A stretch of DNA of 64,000 nt, taken from assembly GCA_037954235.1 (NCBI GenBank), contig JBBMOA010000009.1, positions 24,508,626 through 24,572,625 of the forward strand, read 5' to 3'. The position numbers and the translations under genes were made by a program. A model generated the notes under the pieces. That model did no database searches. It was not told the origin of the DNA and saw only the letters and a program-made list of their open reading frames with translations. Each line of letters opens with the position of its first letter. The first letter of the stretch is position 1. This document shows, piece after piece, positions 60,864 to 64,000 of the stretch. This DNA is from Aulostomus chinensis (taxonomy: Eukaryota; Chordata; Actinopteri; Syngnathiformes; Aulostomidae).

Positions 60864-63061
60864 TGTCTTGCTCAAAGACAGGTTTTCCCTCTTGCATCTT
60901 TTTTTGTGACTCCAGAATTTAGGAGCCAGCCACGTGTGTTTCCCTCCAAGCTGATGTTGACCCATAGCCACCGCCTACAAAAAAGAGCTTTGATGACCAT
61001 CTCATAACCAACTCTCATCTATAATGCCTGTTATAATCCCCAGCTTCTTTATGCAGCTGTAAACTCAGTAATCCACAAAAACACTTGGATTTGAGCTTTA
61101 ACAAACAAAGCAAGCAAACAAACAAACAAACAATAACATGTGCAGTTCAACGTCACCACATGACCAAGCGAGCTGGTTAAACTAATAGCGCCAGCTGGTC
61201 AACGTGTTTCCGGGCTACTGACCTGGATAAAGAAGATGTGCATGACAACAATGTGCTTTAGAGTTTGTGAACTGTAAATAAATATTTTTCAGGACATGTT
61301 TTTTTCTGTTGTTACCCGTCAATCGCAGTTAGCTTCAAGTTAAATATACGTGGCTGGCTCTTTCTTCATTCTGGAGTCATAAAGCAATGTCACACTGTAA
61401 GTGGGAGGGACTAGAGTGACAGAAGAATTATTATTTTTTAAATTCTATCTTCCATGTTGAGAAACGCAGTAACACAGCTAAAAACCTATCACCCAGACAT
61501 CAATTAAGAATACAGTTGCTCCACTTCAGACATCTGCACACGCCACAGCTTGCAGGTGGCGGCCCGGCTCCACTGGTGGTGAGTCGCTGTATTGTCATGG
61601 ACCAGGTGTGATTTTATACCCCATATTCAACTCTACTCTTAGTTCACAAAAATAAAATTAAAAAAAAAACAAAAAACTTTTTCTTGCCTTGCTTTTCCCT
61701 GATATATGGCTTTCTCTTCTGTACAAGTCTTTAGTGGCTGAATCCCCCTCCCCGAGACAAAACAGAGATGAAGCTGACAAGTACCAGATTAACTGCAATC
61801 CAGTGCTTTTGTTCAATGCTTGTGTGTGTGTGATAGCAAATATGTGCAAAGGTATGTTGTTGCTGTTGCAGATTCTTGATGTTTTTCTTTTTATATGTAA
61901 AGCACATTGAGTTTGTCTTGCAGCTGTCTTCCTTATTATTAAAGGACCTTCATTGTCGTTTTGTAGTCCTAAAGTAGGGTTGGGAGGGAGAGCATTACAA
62001 AGCCATTTGCTGCCTTTGTTCACTGATGTGATGACAATACATCAAATATATCAAATTGCTCCTATTTACAAAAAAAAAAAGGTTTTAGGAGAGTAATGGC
62101 TGAGCTGTAGAGGGGAACCTGCATGCAGTCTAAAAATGAAATGAGCAGTAAAAGTATACATTTGCAAAATAGTAATTCACTCAACCACTATGAGCTCTGC
62201 TTTTAAAAGGGGAAAGGAAAAGTTCTCAGTGGTCCATACTCAAGTCAACAGTCCCCTGCTAACCACTCCACTTTCCGTGAAGTGAACAAAAATCAGGCCA
62301 TTTCAGACACAATAAAGCCAGAAAATAGACTTTATTACCTCTTTGTCTCTGAATATTCTACAAGGATTCAGCATGAATAAGCAGTTTTTTGTGCTCCCAT
62401 AGATGAAACATCTTAACGGTGGCTGGGTAGTAAGTGGAGCCTGGCAGCACCACCCCCAGCTGCTATCAGAAGCCTTCTTACAAACATTCTTGTCCCCAAA
62501 CCTCAGTGGTTCCTTGGGCAAGAGTAATGGCTTCTTTGCGCCAGGCTGCGGCATGCTATTGTAGAATCACAGAGCGGTTAATTGAAACAAATGACTCTAA
62601 TAATGGGACATTATCCCCACAGGCTGACTTTGTGGTGGGCCTAATTAGCGTTGCATTGGTGGCGAGAAGGACGAGTCACCATTCTGATCCCTCAAAGGAA
62701 GCAGCCGAGGCCCCATTTTAAGTGGGCAGTAAGGGATTCTCCCGTTTAGAGTGTGTGTGAGGGTGGCGGGCTTTCTGAAACCCAGCGTGGCAAATGTAAA
62801 CATGGAGGGTCCCTCTGAGGGTGAGTCCCGTTCTGGTGCAGCTGCTACTCAAGCCCACCTGAGCGGGGCGGTCTGACTATGATAAGCACTACGAGTAAAG
62901 TTAACAGTTTATGGATAAGTCTGTAGGCATTTATTAATTATTCATTAGTTTTTCATGGCAAAATGCCAGGGTGCCAGTCTCTGAAAAAATGATCTGGGTT
63001 AAATGTTTAATTATTGAGGATTGTTTTTTTAAGAGGCTATTTTAATAATGATCAGGAGAAA

Positions 63062-63289
63062 AAGGGTTGGATCCCCCCCCCCTCCCCCTTTAATCAGTGA
63101 GACTCCAAACAAAGTAACCTCCATATCGGTGAGCTGATCTCTCACTTCTCTCGACAGATCTGCCCTAATTTCTCCCTCCAACTTTTTCCGTTGCACAAAC
63201 GACTCACATGACAGCGCGTCCCCGCCGAAGCACATGGCTAGAGGCGCGATCATGCAGCTGAACACCGCATATTTGCTCAGTGCATTCAT
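63062..63289 (-). CDS. Microprotein-like ORF, unrecognised
   Basis: ATG at 63289-63287 with A at -3 opens MNALSKYAVFSCMIAPLAMC followed by FGG, a hydrophobic N-terminal segment. A charged helix-like region (SFVQRKKLEGEIRADLSREV, then RDQLTDME) follows. The first codons are GC3-rich and CpG-rich relative to the flanks. Past about 63082 the frame runs into a poly-G tract, so the true end, or a splice (GAG|gttact at about 63118), is unclear. I know no homologue. Confidence 0.28.
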
Positions 63290-64000
63290 TTGCTGAATTA
63301 ATTACATTTAAATGTAGGATAATCTATTGAATAATTTTCCGACTGCCGTTGGTGATGTGTCCTTTTTTATTGCCCAGCATGGTCTTGGTTTGTCTAAAGC
63401 TATTCAATTCACAGTCACACAAAATGAAGAAACGCGTCAAATTCTCTCATTTACGAGGCTTAAAATTTGCATGTTGTTTTGTTTACAACTCGATTGATTG
63501 ATTTATCAACAATTCCTTATGACAGTAATTTCGATTATTGTCAACTCTTCACTTTGTTGTCCTCTTGCATGTCATCACGTTGTGGAGCATCAGCGGCCCG
63601 TAACTAATGTGCCATGTAACATGAGTTGCTGTTTTCCAGATGTATTTTGATAACCGCTAAAATCTGTTTTTGCCAAATTGTTTACCCTTGTGCGTTATGA
63701 TCGCAGAAAGTCAGCCGTAATGCAGTGTTCAAATATCTGTGACCAAGCTGTTTTAAATATTCATTAGTCGTAACAGTCGCCTAAGGTTATTTGAATTAGA
63801 GCCATGAATATTCATGAACCGCAATGAATGTGCATTTGTTTTTAATGCTCAAACTGTTAATACTCCTCTTCATTACTCCACTCTGAACGCGGCATAATAA
63901 GCTGCACAAAACAAAGCTTTACTTTTAAAGCACATTTCTCATTGGAAACCTATTTGTTTGGGTTTAAATGAACCAGGAGTGCCCTTCCAATTATCTCGCT

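Larger units (their letters stand above)
52473..64000 (-). other. Probable tox2 intron
   Basis: No further TOX exon could be read on the minus strand. Contents: poly-G tract at 54247-54266, GA-rich tract at 55880-55962, (ATC)n at 56304-56339, (CA)n at 57158-57214, poly-G near 57332-57349, (CAAA)n near 61102-61133, and stretches with homeodomain-type TAATTA/CTAATTAG sites at 59.1-59.35, 62.56-62.72 and 63.6-63.9 kb. Three unexplained open stretches are listed separately. Confidence 0.55.

Noticed and set aside
1..64000. CRISPR arrays, operons, phage or insertion sequences
   Set aside because: The spliced vertebrate genes and fish SINEs show eukaryotic nuclear DNA; the tandem repeats have no spacer structure.

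Overview
The window is vertebrate nuclear DNA, almost certainly from a teleost fish. It has intron-split genes with GT-AG boundaries, tRNA-headed SINEs with the GATGGATGGA-type 3' tail common in fish, long CA/TACA/GATA microsatellite arrays and no prokaryotic gene organisation. Most of the sequence is intron, UTR or intergenic. Three protein-coding genes are supported by exon chains whose phases join without error and whose products match known families.

Layout. About 2.6-16.8 kb (+): a NECAB gene, 11 visible exons, 320 residues, lacking only its first exon; the C-terminus and linker look most like NECAB3. About 30.0-39.6 kb (+): a complete 11-exon LAT1-type amino acid transporter gene (slc7a5, 529 residues). 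About 45.3-52.5 kb (-): the 3' half of a TOX-family HMG-box gene (tox2-like), convergent with slc7a5. Its N-terminal exons were not found and probably lie beyond the window. Between the first two genes (17-29.6 kb) is a repeat-rich spacer with a (CA)n tract, a 1.6-kb TACA array with higher-order structure, a GATA/GACA array, and a three-copy repeat family carrying CCAAT-box pairs. The last 11.5 kb is probably tox2 intron.

The genes are not an operon and need not act together. NECAB proteins are neuronal EF-hand/ABM-domain proteins, SLC7A5 imports large neutral amino acids as a heterodimer with SLC3A2, and TOX2 is a nuclear HMG-box regulator. Their grouping is informative for genome history. 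In human, NECAB3 and TOX2 are on 20q whereas SLC7A5 is on 16q, near NECAB2 and on the same arm as TOX3. The fish locus may therefore carry the 20q-side duplicate of slc7a5.

Best leads: two ATF4/CEBP-type TGATGCAA motifs 15 bp apart in slc7a5 intron 1; complementary CA and GT tracts crowding the slc7a5 exon 4 acceptor; the CCAAT-bearing repeat family at 23.9-26.5 kb; possible unrecognised exons at 17.98-18.48 kb and 60.49 kb; and a microprotein-like ORF at 63.1-63.3 kb (-). I found no clear undescribed system. The exon and microprotein candidates are hypotheses.
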